The notes: generated from the sequence alone by a model not told the origin. Counted from the stretch's first letter, positions 17,060 to 26,512 are shown. The stretch: DNA of 59,524 nt from Planctomycetota bacterium (GCA_016207825.1 JACQZI010000003.1:1-59524), one strand, 5' to 3'. Numbers and translations: made by a program.

Positions 17060-20000
17060 TCATTTGCCAGGTAAAATCTTAGCTAACTCGCTCTTTACTT
17101 TAAGGAATTTATCCTTGTAACCAAACTGGTTATCATCATATTTTTCTTCGGTGGCAAATTCGATATTTTTTATCATTTTATCTGCTTCCTGGTAGCCGCC
17201 GTCCGCGCCCATTTTCATATATACCAAAAGGATATGGTAACGCGCTTCCCACCACGGCTCGGTCTGTTCCTTAAGCCCGCGGACCAGTTCCGCCCATTTA
17301 GTAAGTGCCTTGTTAAGGTTTTCCTTGCCGCCGGCTTCTTCATAAGCCATTGCCAGGTCTTTCATAATACCGCCTAGGATTTTCGGGTCATTCTTGGTTT
17401 CCCTTTCAACAAGCTCCAAAAGCGGGATAGCCTTCGGCCAATCGGTAAGTTTCACATAGCAGCGGGCGTTTTTCCAGCGTGTTTTCCAAGGAGCTTCGTC
17501 TTTAGGGACCTCGCCTCCGTAAAACTTCTCCAGGAGTTTTTCGTAAATTGAAGCCGCTTTTTTATAATATTCGTTATTAAAAAGGTCTTCAGCCGCCCGG
17601 AATAATTTATCGGCAACTGCCAGGGCGTATTCCGGCTTGGTCGTTGCCGGCGGGTTATTATCCAGCCAGCGGTAATACTGGTCAACGTTCTTTTCCATCG
17701 CCTTGACAAATTTCTCGTAATCTGCCGGCTTTTTTTGTTTCAAATCCTCGATTTTCTTCGCCCTTTCTTCCAAGCCAAGCTCCGGCGGGATAAATTTATT
17801 GGCGACTTTTTCGTATTCATCGGCAACGGACAGGATTGAACCCATCGGCATCATGAGCTTGTATTTCCTTACCAGCTGCAATGCCATCTCCAGATAGGAA
17901 TCCGCTTTGGCAAGCTCATTGGAATTAATCAGGGCTTCTATCTTATACTGGAGCGCCTCCACCACCATATCGGTAAGCGATGTGTTGCCGCCGTAATCCT
18001 TATCAAAATCACCAAGGATACTTAACACATCAGCATATTGTTTGATAAACTCATGGCGGTAAACGCGGGCAAGCTGTATCAGGCAGGAAGGCTTGTATGT
18101 GTTTTTCATCTTCTTTCTTTCTGCCTCGGGATATTCCTTGGACTCGGCATTTTTCCCTATAAAATCCAGGAAAGCCTTGTCGCTTTCCTCTGATAATTTA
18201 AGGTGCTTGATTATTTCCTCTTTTAATTTCTCCTTTTTACCCTCATTCTGTTCTTTTTCATATTCCGGGGTAAGCACTTTTTTGGCATGCGAATAATAAC
18301 AGGGCCCAAGCCGTGCGAGCGACTTAACATACTGGTCCGAACTCTGCCGGATTTTCTTATATGCACCGGCCGCTTCCAGGTATCTTCCTTCCATGTAAAA
18401 CAAATCGGCAGCTTTTTCCGGAGGCAGGTCGCCGGCATCTGCCATAGATTTTACGATTTCTTTTGCGCGCGTCCGGTATGCTTCATCCTTGGTTTCATCA
18501 GCCAGGCGGTAATAGCAAGCCGTGGCATTATTTGCCGCTTTTGGGGCAATACGCTCGCCCTGCTGACTTGAAGATTTACTCATAATGGTTGCATTTTTGT
18601 AATTCTTAAAAATATACTCGAAAACGACAAGCGCTTCATATAAACGCGGAGGACGGCGTGTCTGGTAATAATTACCCAAAATCCACAGGACATTCGGGAT
18701 ATATTTCTGCTTAACATCGTCCGGGTAATTTGCCAGGGCCGTTAAAAACTGCTTGGCCTGGCGCAGCAACTCTTCGGACTCGCCGCTGTCGTAAAGGAAC
18801 TGGATATTATCAAAAAACGCATCGGGCGGAAGCCGGTCCGGGCCTAGATACTTTATCAGTTTTTGCCTTCGGCTGTTAGCCTCTTTCGACATCGGACCCT
18901 TGGTGGCAATAATTTCATCAATTATCTTAAAAGAGCCGGAGATATCCCTAAGGCGGAACAATGCCGAAGCTTTTTCCAGCATTGCCTGCTGTGCAAATTC
19001 GTCTTTACGGGTTAATGCATCAGGGAAGGTTTTAAGCAGTTTTTCGACACCTTCGATTGCTTTTTTGTAATCGCCCATCCGGCGGTAAGCCCGGGCTTTC
19101 AATGCAAAACCTTTTTCAATAACATCCCTTTCCGCCTCGCCAATTGGAGCATTAGCTTCTTTTAAAAAAGCAGGCAGGAATTCACTGGTGGTATTGAAGC
19201 TCATCAAGGCGGAATCGTAATCTTCCAGTTCAAGATAACACAAGCCTTTTTCATTTGCGGCCTGATAGCCCCAAGTCGTCTGTCCATAAACCAGCATAAA
19301 CTCCTCAAACACAAGGGCAGCTTCCTTTAGGAGTTTCACCCGGTTTTCATTGCCCGTGGGATATAAAAGCCCGTGGCTGAAAATAGTCTGGGGGCGATAA
19401 TATTCCGCTATTCCCAATTTACCATCTAATTCATCAAGTTCAGCCTGGATTTTTATTTTTTCCGGTTCGGGCGGCTCCTCCTGTAATTTCGCGGCGACTG
19501 CATCGCGTTCTTTACGGTATTCGATTATCAGCGCGCTGAAATATTCGGTTGCCTTTTTGAAAGCTTCTTTTGCTTCGTTTTGTATGGCTTCGACCTTATC
19601 CGGACGTTCTTCCTTTGCCATCTCCCTGGTCAGGAATTCGCCTTTTTTCATCCAAAGGTCGCCGACACCGAACTGGGCATCCGCCAATTCGGTATAATTT
19701 TTACCCTGATAAGTTTTAATGCATTTTTCCAGTTCCTGGATTGCCCCATCAAACAAAGCACTACGTTTATCATAGGTAAGGCTCGGGTCAGGAATGTTAA
19801 TTTTGGACCTTTTTATCTGTGCACGCGTTAAGTCCACCAGGAATTTAACCGCATCAGTCGGGTTGCCTTTAAGCGCATTGGCGCACAGCTCTTCAGCCAG
19901 GTCAAAAGAAACATTTATGGGAAATTTCTGGACCAAACGCGTGGCAAAATCCAATTCGCGCTTTACCATGTCATCTTTTGACGGCGCAGCAGAATCGGCT

Positions 20001-20071
20001 GAAAACGCCGTCATAACGCCGCACAATAAACAAACTAACGTAAATATGATTTTTCTAACATACACGCGCAT
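17060..20071 (-). CDS. Large exported TPR-repeat protein
   Basis: A signal peptide (VRKIIFTLVCLLCGVMTAFS, then A) is followed by roughly 970 residues made almost wholly of helical TPR-like repeats (e.g. FDGAIQELEKCIKTYQG, LLKEAALVFEEFMLVYG, GDYKKAIEGVEKLLKTFPD, YYKKAASIYEKLLEKFYGG, WPKAIPLLELVERETKN). No catalytic motif or membrane segment other than the signal is seen. AGGAG precedes ATG 20071 by 7 nt. Located between secretin A and the motor genes with 25-26 bp gaps, it could be a long periplasmic solenoid bridging inner and outer membrane parts of the apparatus. It is comparable in type, not in proven function, to the TPR proteins of gliding and gas-vesicle-like assemblies. Confidence 0.87.
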   Translation of the reverse strand: MRVYVRKIIFTLVCLLCGVMTAFSADSAAPSKDDMVKRELDFATRLVQKFPINVSFDLAEELCANALKGNPTDAVKFLVDLTRAQIKRSKINIPDPSLTYDKRSALFDGAIQELEKCIKTYQGKNYTELADAQFGVGDLWMKKGEFLTREMAKEERPDKVEAIQNEAKEAFKKATEYFSALIIEYRKERDAVAAKLQEEPPEPEKIKIQAELDELDGKLGIAEYYRPQTIFSHGLLYPTGNENRVKLLKEAALVFEEFMLVYGQTTWGYQAANEKGLCYLELEDYDSALMSFNTTSEFLPAFLKEANAPIGEAERDVIEKGFALKARAYRRMGDYKKAIEGVEKLLKTFPDALTRKDEFAQQAMLEKASALFRLRDISGSFKIIDEIIATKGPMSKEANSRRQKLIKYLGPDRLPPDAFFDNIQFLYDSGESEELLRQAKQFLTALANYPDDVKQKYIPNVLWILGNYYQTRRPPRLYEALVVFEYIFKNYKNATIMSKSSSQQGERIAPKAANNATACYYRLADETKDEAYRTRAKEIVKSMADAGDLPPEKAADLFYMEGRYLEAAGAYKKIRQSSDQYVKSLARLGPCYYSHAKKVLTPEYEKEQNEGKKEKLKEEIIKHLKLSEESDKAFLDFIGKNAESKEYPEAERKKMKNTYKPSCLIQLARVYRHEFIKQYADVLSILGDFDKDYGGNTSLTDMVVEALQYKIEALINSNELAKADSYLEMALQLVRKYKLMMPMGSILSVADEYEKVANKFIPPELGLEERAKKIEDLKQKKPADYEKFVKAMEKNVDQYYRWLDNNPPATTKPEYALAVADKLFRAAEDLFNNEYYKKAASIYEKLLEKFYGGEVPKDEAPWKTRWKNARCYVKLTDWPKAIPLLELVERETKNDPKILGGIMKDLAMAYEEAGGKENLNKALTKWAELVRGLKEQTEPWWEARYHILLVYMKMGADGGYQEADKMIKNIEFATEEKYDDNQFGYKDKFLKVKSELAKILPGK

Positions 20072-20097
20072 AGCACACTCCTAACCCGAATTAAAAA

Positions 20098-22656
20098 CTA
20101 AAATCTTTCCTTTTCTTCCTGTTTATATGCCGTGATCTGCCCTTTAATCAGCATCAAAAGAACACGGCGCTGATTAGTCTTTATCTTTTCGGTGAAAAGC
20201 GTTCCGATTATCGGTATCTTTGATAAAATCGGGACGCCGGAAGTATAATCCATATCCTGCCCAGTATGGTAGCCGCCGATTAAAATAGTTCCGCCATCAG
20301 GGATAACCACGTTGGTCTTTGCAGCCTGGAACTGGACATCGGGTATTTCATACGCAATAGTCCCGAACATGCTGGTCGGTGGTCCAAGGTTATATTGCAA
20401 AACCAGGGACCTTAAAGGGAATGACGTATCGATTGATTGCGGCTTTACTTCCATCATTATATACCGCAAATCAGCACTTATGCTCGGCCTGACTTCAAGG
20501 ATGGTTCCTACCGAAAGAATAGCCGGCTGGGGATCAGCCGTCACCTGCTGGGGAGCGACCATCACGATGTCATAATCACGAACGTATGCATATTGAGTGG
20601 ACATGTATAAATAACCGCGCTGCCCGTTATATACGGTAATTTTGGGACTGCTTAAAATCTTCCCCCTGCCTTCTTTTTCCACAGCACGCAAAAGGAATTG
20701 GACCTGGGTCGTACCCAAGCGGGTATAACTCATAATCGGCACAGACGGAAGCCCGAATGTATTCGGATTTGTCCCTAAAAGCTGCACCAGGCCATCCTGA
20801 TTATATATTTGCTCAACTCTAACGGCCAGCTGAGTGGTATTCTGGGTAGGCGCAGCGCCGGCCGGATAAGTTCCGTTTATCCCTGAAGTCGCCGCGGTAA
20901 ACGAACCTCCGCTTACAGCCGGAGGCCCAAGAAGCGAACCCGGAATTGTCTGGGCACCCAGGCCGACCGCATCAACTCCGATTTCTTCGAGGAAATTATC
21001 ATTTACTTCCAGGAATCTTGCCTCCACGGTAACCACCAAATCCATCGCGGCTCGCAGGCCCTCCAGCAATTGTTCAACCTCTTTATGAACGGGCGAAAGA
21101 TGCCTGACGACTAAAGACGGGCTCTGATATTCCGCCAGCGTTCCCGGCGCGGTTGCTTCTTCAAATCCGCCGTAGGCTTTACCGAGATGCTTCTTTATCA
21201 AATCTACTAATTCGGTTTCGCTGATTTTCGGCGGGGCGGGAGCCGGCGCCGCCTGGTTTGCAGGCAACACTAGTCCGATTTCCGGCGCGGTAAAATCCGG
21301 TATCGTAATGATCAAATCCAGCACATCATAAGTACGCGTTTCCAGCTTGGATTTAAAAACCTTCTCTATGGTGGTGATTATCACCACACCCTTTTCAATC
21401 ATATAATCCCAGCTTTTGGTTTTAAGTATATCCTTCAAAGCGTTCTTAATCGGCGTGGGAGCCTGCGCACCATATGACAGTTGCTCATTAGGGTCAATAT
21501 CCAGGGTAATGATATTAATCCATGTCTCGCCCAATGATACTTTGATATAATCTATAATCTGCTGGAGCGTCGCCCCATCGCTGAACGGGAAAGACAACCT
21601 TCTTTCCAGTATCAGTTCGGTTTCCTGATCAAGCGGCGAAACCGCGGTGGCTTTGGTGATCAATCTCGGTCCTCTCTCTCCGATTTTCACCCATTCCTCC
21701 CGTGAAGGATAAGTTATGCCGTCGGCGCCTAGAGAAATCTTCAAATCATATTCTTCAAAGGCTTTTTTCCATTGTTCGGCAAAAGCCTTCGCGTTCTGCT
21801 GTTTTTTCTTGGCACGCTGGGCGAGGAACGCAATATCCTTTAATTGAACCGCAAACTGGTTGGCCGGATTTTTTTCCAGGATTTTATCACATAAGCGGAT
21901 GGTTTCCGTATAGCGTTCCTGTTTAAACGAAGTATTTGCCTGCTCAAAAAGCATTTCAATATTGCGGATGAATTCTTCCCGGCGCTTTTCATCCTCTTTT
22001 TCCGCCAGGCGCTGGCTTTCCTGCACCTGAAGACGCTTTATTTCGAGTTCCCGCTCCTTCTTTTTAGAGATGGTTTTTTGGAGATAGCCTTCCGCCTGTT
22101 TTTGATACGGTGAAAGTTTTACCGGATACGGAGTCCATTTCACCGTTTCAATTACCCAGTTAAACTCTTCTTCGGCACGGTCGTATTCACCGCCTTCGTA
22201 GTTGCGGATCCCGATATTAAGGTGGTTCTGGACTTCCAAGGTCAGCTGTTCAATCTTTGCGATGATTTCATTAATCCGGCTCCGAACCTCCACCCCGACA
22301 TCGCCGGCTACATATCCGCCCTCCAGGGCAATAATTTCCTCAAGGTATTTTTTTGCATTTTTATGGTCGAGGACCAGTTCCAGGGCTTTACGGAAATTAG
22401 ACTTGGCTTCCTCGTATTTTAACTCCAGGTAAAACTTATATCCCGTTTCATAAAAGCTCTCGGCAATTATTTTCTTTTGGTCATCGTTAAGCGCCCGCTC
22501 TTTTTCCCTTTTTTCGGCGATATCCGACCAATTTTCCGTACCGGGAACAACAGCTTCCGGATTTAGTTCATCTGCAGGCTCTGAAGATTCCTCCAACGGT
22601 ACTTGTTGGCAGCTTAGCGCAAATAAAAGAACTATTAAAAATAATCCTTTTTTCAT
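20098..22656 (-). CDS. Secretin-type outer-membrane lipoprotein with TPR and coiled coil (secretin A)
   Basis: A lipoprotein signal with lipidated C16 (FALSC) starts this 852-residue protein. TPR helices at about 65-105, a long charged coiled coil at about 160-225 and a second TPR at 230-275 follow. An STN/N0-like domain at about 340-440 includes LSFPFSDGATLQQIIDYIKV and ends MIEKGVVIITT. An N1-type segment (SLVVRHLSPVHKEVEQLLEG) precedes the core, with FLEVNDNFLEEIGVDAVGLG and the C-terminal signature VVIPDGGTILIGGY plus GVPILSKIPIIGTLFTEK. The arrangement parallels secretin B, so the two are paralogues differing at the N-terminus. AAAAGGAG precedes the ATG. It is the gene most like PilQ in position relative to pilMNO. 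Confidence 0.88.
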   Translation of the reverse strand: MKKGLFLIVLLFALSCQQVPLEESSEPADELNPEAVVPGTENWSDIAEKREKERALNDDQKKIIAESFYETGYKFYLELKYEEAKSNFRKALELVLDHKNAKKYLEEIIALEGGYVAGDVGVEVRSRINEIIAKIEQLTLEVQNHLNIGIRNYEGGEYDRAEEEFNWVIETVKWTPYPVKLSPYQKQAEGYLQKTISKKKERELEIKRLQVQESQRLAEKEDEKRREEFIRNIEMLFEQANTSFKQERYTETIRLCDKILEKNPANQFAVQLKDIAFLAQRAKKKQQNAKAFAEQWKKAFEEYDLKISLGADGITYPSREEWVKIGERGPRLITKATAVSPLDQETELILERRLSFPFSDGATLQQIIDYIKVSLGETWINIITLDIDPNEQLSYGAQAPTPIKNALKDILKTKSWDYMIEKGVVIITTIEKVFKSKLETRTYDVLDLIITIPDFTAPEIGLVLPANQAAPAPAPPKISETELVDLIKKHLGKAYGGFEEATAPGTLAEYQSPSLVVRHLSPVHKEVEQLLEGLRAAMDLVVTVEARFLEVNDNFLEEIGVDAVGLGAQTIPGSLLGPPAVSGGSFTAATSGINGTYPAGAAPTQNTTQLAVRVEQIYNQDGLVQLLGTNPNTFGLPSVPIMSYTRLGTTQVQFLLRAVEKEGRGKILSSPKITVYNGQRGYLYMSTQYAYVRDYDIVMVAPQQVTADPQPAILSVGTILEVRPSISADLRYIMMEVKPQSIDTSFPLRSLVLQYNLGPPTSMFGTIAYEIPDVQFQAAKTNVVIPDGGTILIGGYHTGQDMDYTSGVPILSKIPIIGTLFTEKIKTNQRRVLLMLIKGQITAYKQEEKERF

Positions 22657-22913
22657 AATAAAACACTCCTTTTAGCTATACGGTCTGCTGACTTATATTA
22701 TAAGCAAAAACCATTCCAAAATGAATAAAAAAACGCTTTATTACATCAGAAAAATGCTTATTTTAAATATAAGCCTGTCAACTCGAATATAACCTATTTC
22801 CACCGCGTCCGGTGCTTTTAAGCCTTAGAGCTTTTGCTTAACCTGATAAATATTATGTAAAGTTCCTTTAAGATTATGTCAAATAACTTTACAAACCCTT
22901 AACGGACTTGTTG
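22657..22913 (-). promoter_or_regulatory. 257-bp intergenic region, probable internal promoter for the secretin A/ExbBD block
   Basis: This is the only large gap inside the locus. It is AT-rich and holds no gene. A minus-strand TATAAT lies at 22702-22697, about 40 nt before the secretin A start, but its -35 is weak. Two TTGACA boxes on the same strand (TGTCAA on the plus strand near 22775 and 22878) lack ideal -10 partners; the upper one has CATAAT at a 19-bp spacing. The pilMNO-type block and the secretin/motor block may therefore be separately controlled. Confidence 0.4.
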
Positions 22914-23882
22914 CTATCGTGTTACCGGTTTCGTTTCCCTGACAATCTCCTTTCCGGTTTTCACATGTTTGAGGGTAATTCTAAAAAACGTCTTTTTAAC
23001 GGTCTTTAGTGGATCCGAAGGATCAATGGATTTATTTACCGTTTCTTCCGTTATATTCGCTATTTCATAATCAGTCACAAATTTATCCTTACCAACCCTA
23101 TCACCTTTCTTAAAATAATCGCGAGTTTTCTGCCATTTACCTCCAATATATTTTTCTATCGACATATATATTTGCTCGGAAGAGCTGGTTGCGATGGCAT
23201 CCAATTTAACTATTTCCGGAGTGACCGTTTGCTTGGCGACAGAAGGAATGCTTTCGGTTTTACCATCCGTCATTTCATCGGACTTTTCATCTGTGAATGC
23301 GGTAATATAATACGTATACTGCAGTTCGGGCTGTATGTTATCGGTATCCGTATAGGCAAAGGAAAGCACATTGGGATCCGGCTTTACTTCAGTTACCATT
23401 TTATCCTGTTTCTCCCCTGCTGCCTTCCGGTAAATACGGTATTTGCTGATAACCGCCAGGGGTTTAATAGGAATCTCCGTATTCTTGGTCCAAGAAATGA
23501 CTATCCGATCAGGCAGTTCAGGATCCACAGAAAGCTTATCCATAATAGGCGGCAAAATAACCTTTTTTGGGGCAACTACGGTTTCCGCATAGGAAATAAG
23601 CGGTATGGTATTACGGAACATCATGCCGCCATACAATTCCGGTGCAGAAGCCAGTTTATCCCATTTGCTTTTTATGGTTTCAAGGTATTTTACTTCAGGG
23701 AAAACAAGCGGCGGGTTGGTCGAGATCACCCGCTTGATTTCGTTCAGTTTTTTGTTGATTCTTTCCACATCGGGATCAGGCGGTGCGTTGAATGTTTTAA
23801 CGCCGTGAACAAATAGGCCGATAAGCGCCACCACTAAAATAATCCGCTCCGGATATGCAAGAATGAACTTTTTAATTCTCAT
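22914..23882 (-). CDS. Membrane-anchored protein with fibronectin type III-like domain (PilP position)
   Basis: One N-terminal transmembrane helix (ERIILVVALIGLFVHGV) follows a short basic cytoplasmic tail. A periplasmic region of about 290 residues contains an FN3-like module at about 120-220 (LPDRIVISWTKN, ISKYRIYRKAAGE, LQYTYYITAFTDE). The C-terminus is a beta-rich domain (QTRDYFKKGDRVGKDKFVTD, ending FFRITLKHVKTGKEI) that recalls the PilP/GspC region contacting the secretin. The first gene upstream is PilO-like with an 8-bp gap, so the order PilM-PilN-PilO-(this)-secretin matches pilMNOPQ. Assignment as a PilP analogue is inference from order; the FN3 module is not normal for PilP. Confidence 0.75.
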   Translation of the reverse strand: MRIKKFILAYPERIILVVALIGLFVHGVKTFNAPPDPDVERINKKLNEIKRVISTNPPLVFPEVKYLETIKSKWDKLASAPELYGGMMFRNTIPLISYAETVVAPKKVILPPIMDKLSVDPELPDRIVISWTKNTEIPIKPLAVISKYRIYRKAAGEKQDKMVTEVKPDPNVLSFAYTDTDNIQPELQYTYYITAFTDEKSDEMTDGKTESIPSVAKQTVTPEIVKLDAIATSSSEQIYMSIEKYIGGKWQKTRDYFKKGDRVGKDKFVTDYEIANITEETVNKSIDPSDPLKTVKKTFFRITLKHVKTGKEIVRETKPVTR

Positions 23883-23890
23883 ATAAATAA

Positions 23891-24811
23891 TTATTGCGGC
23901 TTTTCGATCTTTTCACCGAAATCAAGGACATTGCCGCTTATTGTTATTTTCACTTCAGGAGTTTCCTGCTGGAGCGTTACATGCCCCCTGTTTACATCGG
24001 GTTCATTGTTTCTTTCCGACATTTCATCTCCTTGCTGGGTAGACCGGGTTATTTTAACATGGGTAATATAAATAAAGGGCCCGCCCCTGGAAGTATCGCA
24101 TATATTATTAATCAATTTAGCCGCGTTTTTCAACGGCATATAAACCTTTATTTCAAAAGGAATCATAACACCTAAATCCTCCGGTATTTTAAGCGGAGGA
24201 ACGGCCGGCTGGATTTTTATCTGCCCGCACTTTGAAATCTCGGCGGCAACCGATGCCTCGGTAAGTTTTTTGACAATCCAAAACTGCTTCTGAACCCTTC
24301 GGAATTGCGACGGGTGGGTGGGATCTTCCAGGTTCAACACGCTGAACTTTTTCTCATCTTCAGAAATTTCATTGCCATGGTCGTCGAATATTTTTATGTT
24401 GCGCTCGGTTAACTGGTTGAGGATGATTTCCCTCTTGGCATTGCGAAAAGCCGCCAGGAACGCGCCTTCGGTCGGGGTGCCAGCTGGAGTCAGTTCGACG
24501 TTGTGGAACCATTCTTCAAATGTCTTATCTGATTCCGTATAAAAATCGTTGCATTTCTGGATTTCTTCTTCCAGGGTTTTCTTGTATTTTATGCATGCCT
24601 CGATTTTCTCTTTGGTCGGATTATTGGTGCCTGTTTTTATGATTGTATCCAGGGTTTTTTCCTGTCTTTTAATATCATCCCTCAGCTCCTCAATCTTTAC
24701 CCACCGCCCGTTCCGGATAACAACGATAAAAACCACGGCTAGGGCAATCCCCCAAACAGCAAAGCCCATGATGAAACGGTCTTTTAAAATCGCAATGATA
24801 TTTATTTTCAT
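23891..24811 (-). CDS. PilO-like inner-membrane protein
   Basis: A short cytoplasmic N-terminus precedes one transmembrane helix (GFAVWGIALAVVFIVVI), a coiled coil at about 38-95 (KIEELRDDIKRQEKTLDTII and onward) and a periplasmic alpha/beta part of the kind seen in PilO/GspM (IPFEIKVYMPLKNAAKLINN). Its ATG overlaps the end of the PilM-PilN gene by 4 bp, showing translational coupling. At 306 residues it is longer than a typical PilO (about 200), with an inserted acidic middle section. It should pair with the PilN part of the upstream protein across the inner membrane. Confidence 0.75.
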   Translation of the reverse strand: MKINIIAILKDRFIMGFAVWGIALAVVFIVVIRNGRWVKIEELRDDIKRQEKTLDTIIKTGTNNPTKEKIEACIKYKKTLEEEIQKCNDFYTESDKTFEEWFHNVELTPAGTPTEGAFLAAFRNAKREIILNQLTERNIKIFDDHGNEISEDEKKFSVLNLEDPTHPSQFRRVQKQFWIVKKLTEASVAAEISKCGQIKIQPAVPPLKIPEDLGVMIPFEIKVYMPLKNAAKLINNICDTSRGGPFIYITHVKITRSTQQGDEMSERNNEPDVNRGHVTLQQETPEVKITISGNVLDFGEKIEKPQ

Positions 24812-26397
24812 AACGGTATATCCAGAACTATCTTAAAGCGGTAATATTTCTTATCAGATTCTTTTGGGGCTTCCTCATCGTGCATACCTTCCAAATCCCC
24901 GATTTTCAGTTCTGCCACTGCGCCCTTTAATAATATCGCATCCGGCGGGACGGCAATATTAAACGCATCGGCAAGCCGTTTTCCAAGCTCGGCCTTTACG
25001 AAATCGCGCGAAAGCATTTCGTCAAGAACCCCGCTTTGCCTGCGGCAGATTAACCCGCAGATAATGGTCAGCTCCAATATTTCACGGTTCGGTATGGTCT
25101 GGATGAGGCGCTTAAGTTTATCCTCGAATTCCACCATATTGCTTACGTTTTTGTATTTGCGGTCAATCTCTTTCCAGTTTTTTGTCTGCTCATCCACTTT
25201 CTCGCTCACTTCATTAAGGGCATCAAGGGTTTTCCCGGAAGTCCACCACATCATTAAAACTATGATGGTCGCAATCGCAGCAATCGCCGCGATAAAGGGC
25301 TTCCTTTTGGTCGCCTGTTTTATTTTTATTATTTCCTGGGGCAATAAATTGATGCGGTTAATCGTTTGGCCGAGGTATTGCAAACCCAAGCCGATTGCCA
25401 CGCCGAGCGAAGGCATTTGTGTCGCCAAAATCGCCGGATCCAGCTTCGGACTCACTTCAAATTTGTCCATCTTTTTAAGGCGGATCAATTCCATCTGCAG
25501 GCGCTGGGAAACGAATTCGTCGAAATATATGACGCGCGTCGCATTGCCCATCGCCACCATTTTAGTGAAGGCCGGCGGCTTGCCCATGGGTGAAAGGCTC
25601 TTGTAATAACCGATTGAACGGTGTATTTCGCCGACTAAATCCTTTAAGACCGGCTGGATGGTCGTAAAAATCTTACCCGCCTGGGGAGATTGCGCCGCCG
25701 AAACTTTCAGCTTTTCCGCCTCGGCAAAAGGCAATTCAAATTTCTTTTCGATGGCGTGCGTGATGTCATTGCCCACGATTGGGAGATTCCTTATCCAGAA
25801 TTTATTGTCGTCAATGAGTATGAGATCCGTATTATTCGCGCCCATATCCAGGATGACCCCGCTTTTCTGGACCAGGCCCGAATAGCTTATAAAATTATAA
25901 AGCGCCACCGGCGCGAATTGTATGATATCAATCTGAACACCGGCAAGCGACATGGTCGCCAGAAACTGGTCAATCAAATCCTTCTTTACCGCAAAGAGGA
26001 CCGCCTCCAATTCTTCGCCCGGCTGATACTGGCGTTCGACCATCTGGTACGCCCAGATGACTTCATTAATCGGGAACGGGATATGCTGCTGGGCTTCGTA
26101 CTGGACGATATCCTTTAGGCGCGCCGGGTCTGTCGGCGGAAGCTTGATAAAACGGTTGAAAGTAGAGTGCCCGGGAAGCGAGGCAGCAATATTGTCTTTT
26201 TTAAGGTTATGGCGCGAGGTGAAAAGCGACAAAGCCATCCGTATTTCCTGTTCCAGGGCGGCATCATCGCGGCTGGCGGCTGGCGTGTAATCTATGATGT
26301 CAACATCGGTTATTTCCGGGCGGTCATCATTCAGCTCCAGCCGGACCGCCTTAAGGCAGGATTTGCTTACATCTAACCCCCAAACGCCTCTCGCCAT
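24808..26397 (-). CDS. PilM-PilN fusion protein
   Basis: Residues 1 to about 350 are a PilM-type actin-like ATPase: the phosphate-1 loop GLDVSKSCLKAVRLE, the conserved IPFPINEVIWAYQ segment, the phosphate-2 region VILDMGANNTDLILID and GVAIGLGLQYLG near the end. The sequence then continues without a stop into a PilN start, INRINLLPQEI, one transmembrane helix at about 368-388 (FIAAIAAIATIIVLMMWW), a coiled coil and a periplasmic domain. In most bacteria pilM and pilN are separate genes, and PilM binds the cytoplasmic INLLP motif of PilN. Here the two partners are covalently joined. It is the first gene of the twelve-gene locus, with a promoter at 26442-26469. Confidence 0.9.
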   Translation of the reverse strand: MARGVWGLDVSKSCLKAVRLELNDDRPEITDVDIIDYTPAASRDDAALEQEIRMALSLFTSRHNLKKDNIAASLPGHSTFNRFIKLPPTDPARLKDIVQYEAQQHIPFPINEVIWAYQMVERQYQPGEELEAVLFAVKKDLIDQFLATMSLAGVQIDIIQFAPVALYNFISYSGLVQKSGVILDMGANNTDLILIDDNKFWIRNLPIVGNDITHAIEKKFELPFAEAEKLKVSAAQSPQAGKIFTTIQPVLKDLVGEIHRSIGYYKSLSPMGKPPAFTKMVAMGNATRVIYFDEFVSQRLQMELIRLKKMDKFEVSPKLDPAILATQMPSLGVAIGLGLQYLGQTINRINLLPQEIIKIKQATKRKPFIAAIAAIATIIVLMMWWTSGKTLDALNEVSEKVDEQTKNWKEIDRKYKNVSNMVEFEDKLKRLIQTIPNREILELTIICGLICRRQSGVLDEMLSRDFVKAELGKRLADAFNIAVPPDAILLKGAVAELKIGDLEGMHDEEAPKESDKKYYRFKIVLDIPL

Positions 26398-26441
26398 AAT
26401 TCTAGCAATTCGCTCTCGTTAAGATTAAGATTTTGGAATGT

Positions 26442-26469
26442 ATCTTATTAGATTATGCTATCTTGTCAA
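26442..26469 (-). promoter_or_regulatory. Promoter of the pilMN-fusion operon
   Basis: On the minus strand, TTGACA (26469-26464), a 16-bp spacer and TAAGAT (26447-26442). The predicted leader is about 38 nt. It is divergent from the NYN gene. Confidence 0.55.
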
Positions 26470-26512
26470 GCAAAATATAACTTCTTTTTGTTTATTTTTT
26501 ATAAAGGACATA

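Noticed and set aside
10443-26397. Complete type IV pilus or type II secretion operon
   Set aside because: No pilin with a prepilin cleavage motif, no prepilin peptidase and no multi-helix PilC/GspF were found; only parts of such systems are present.
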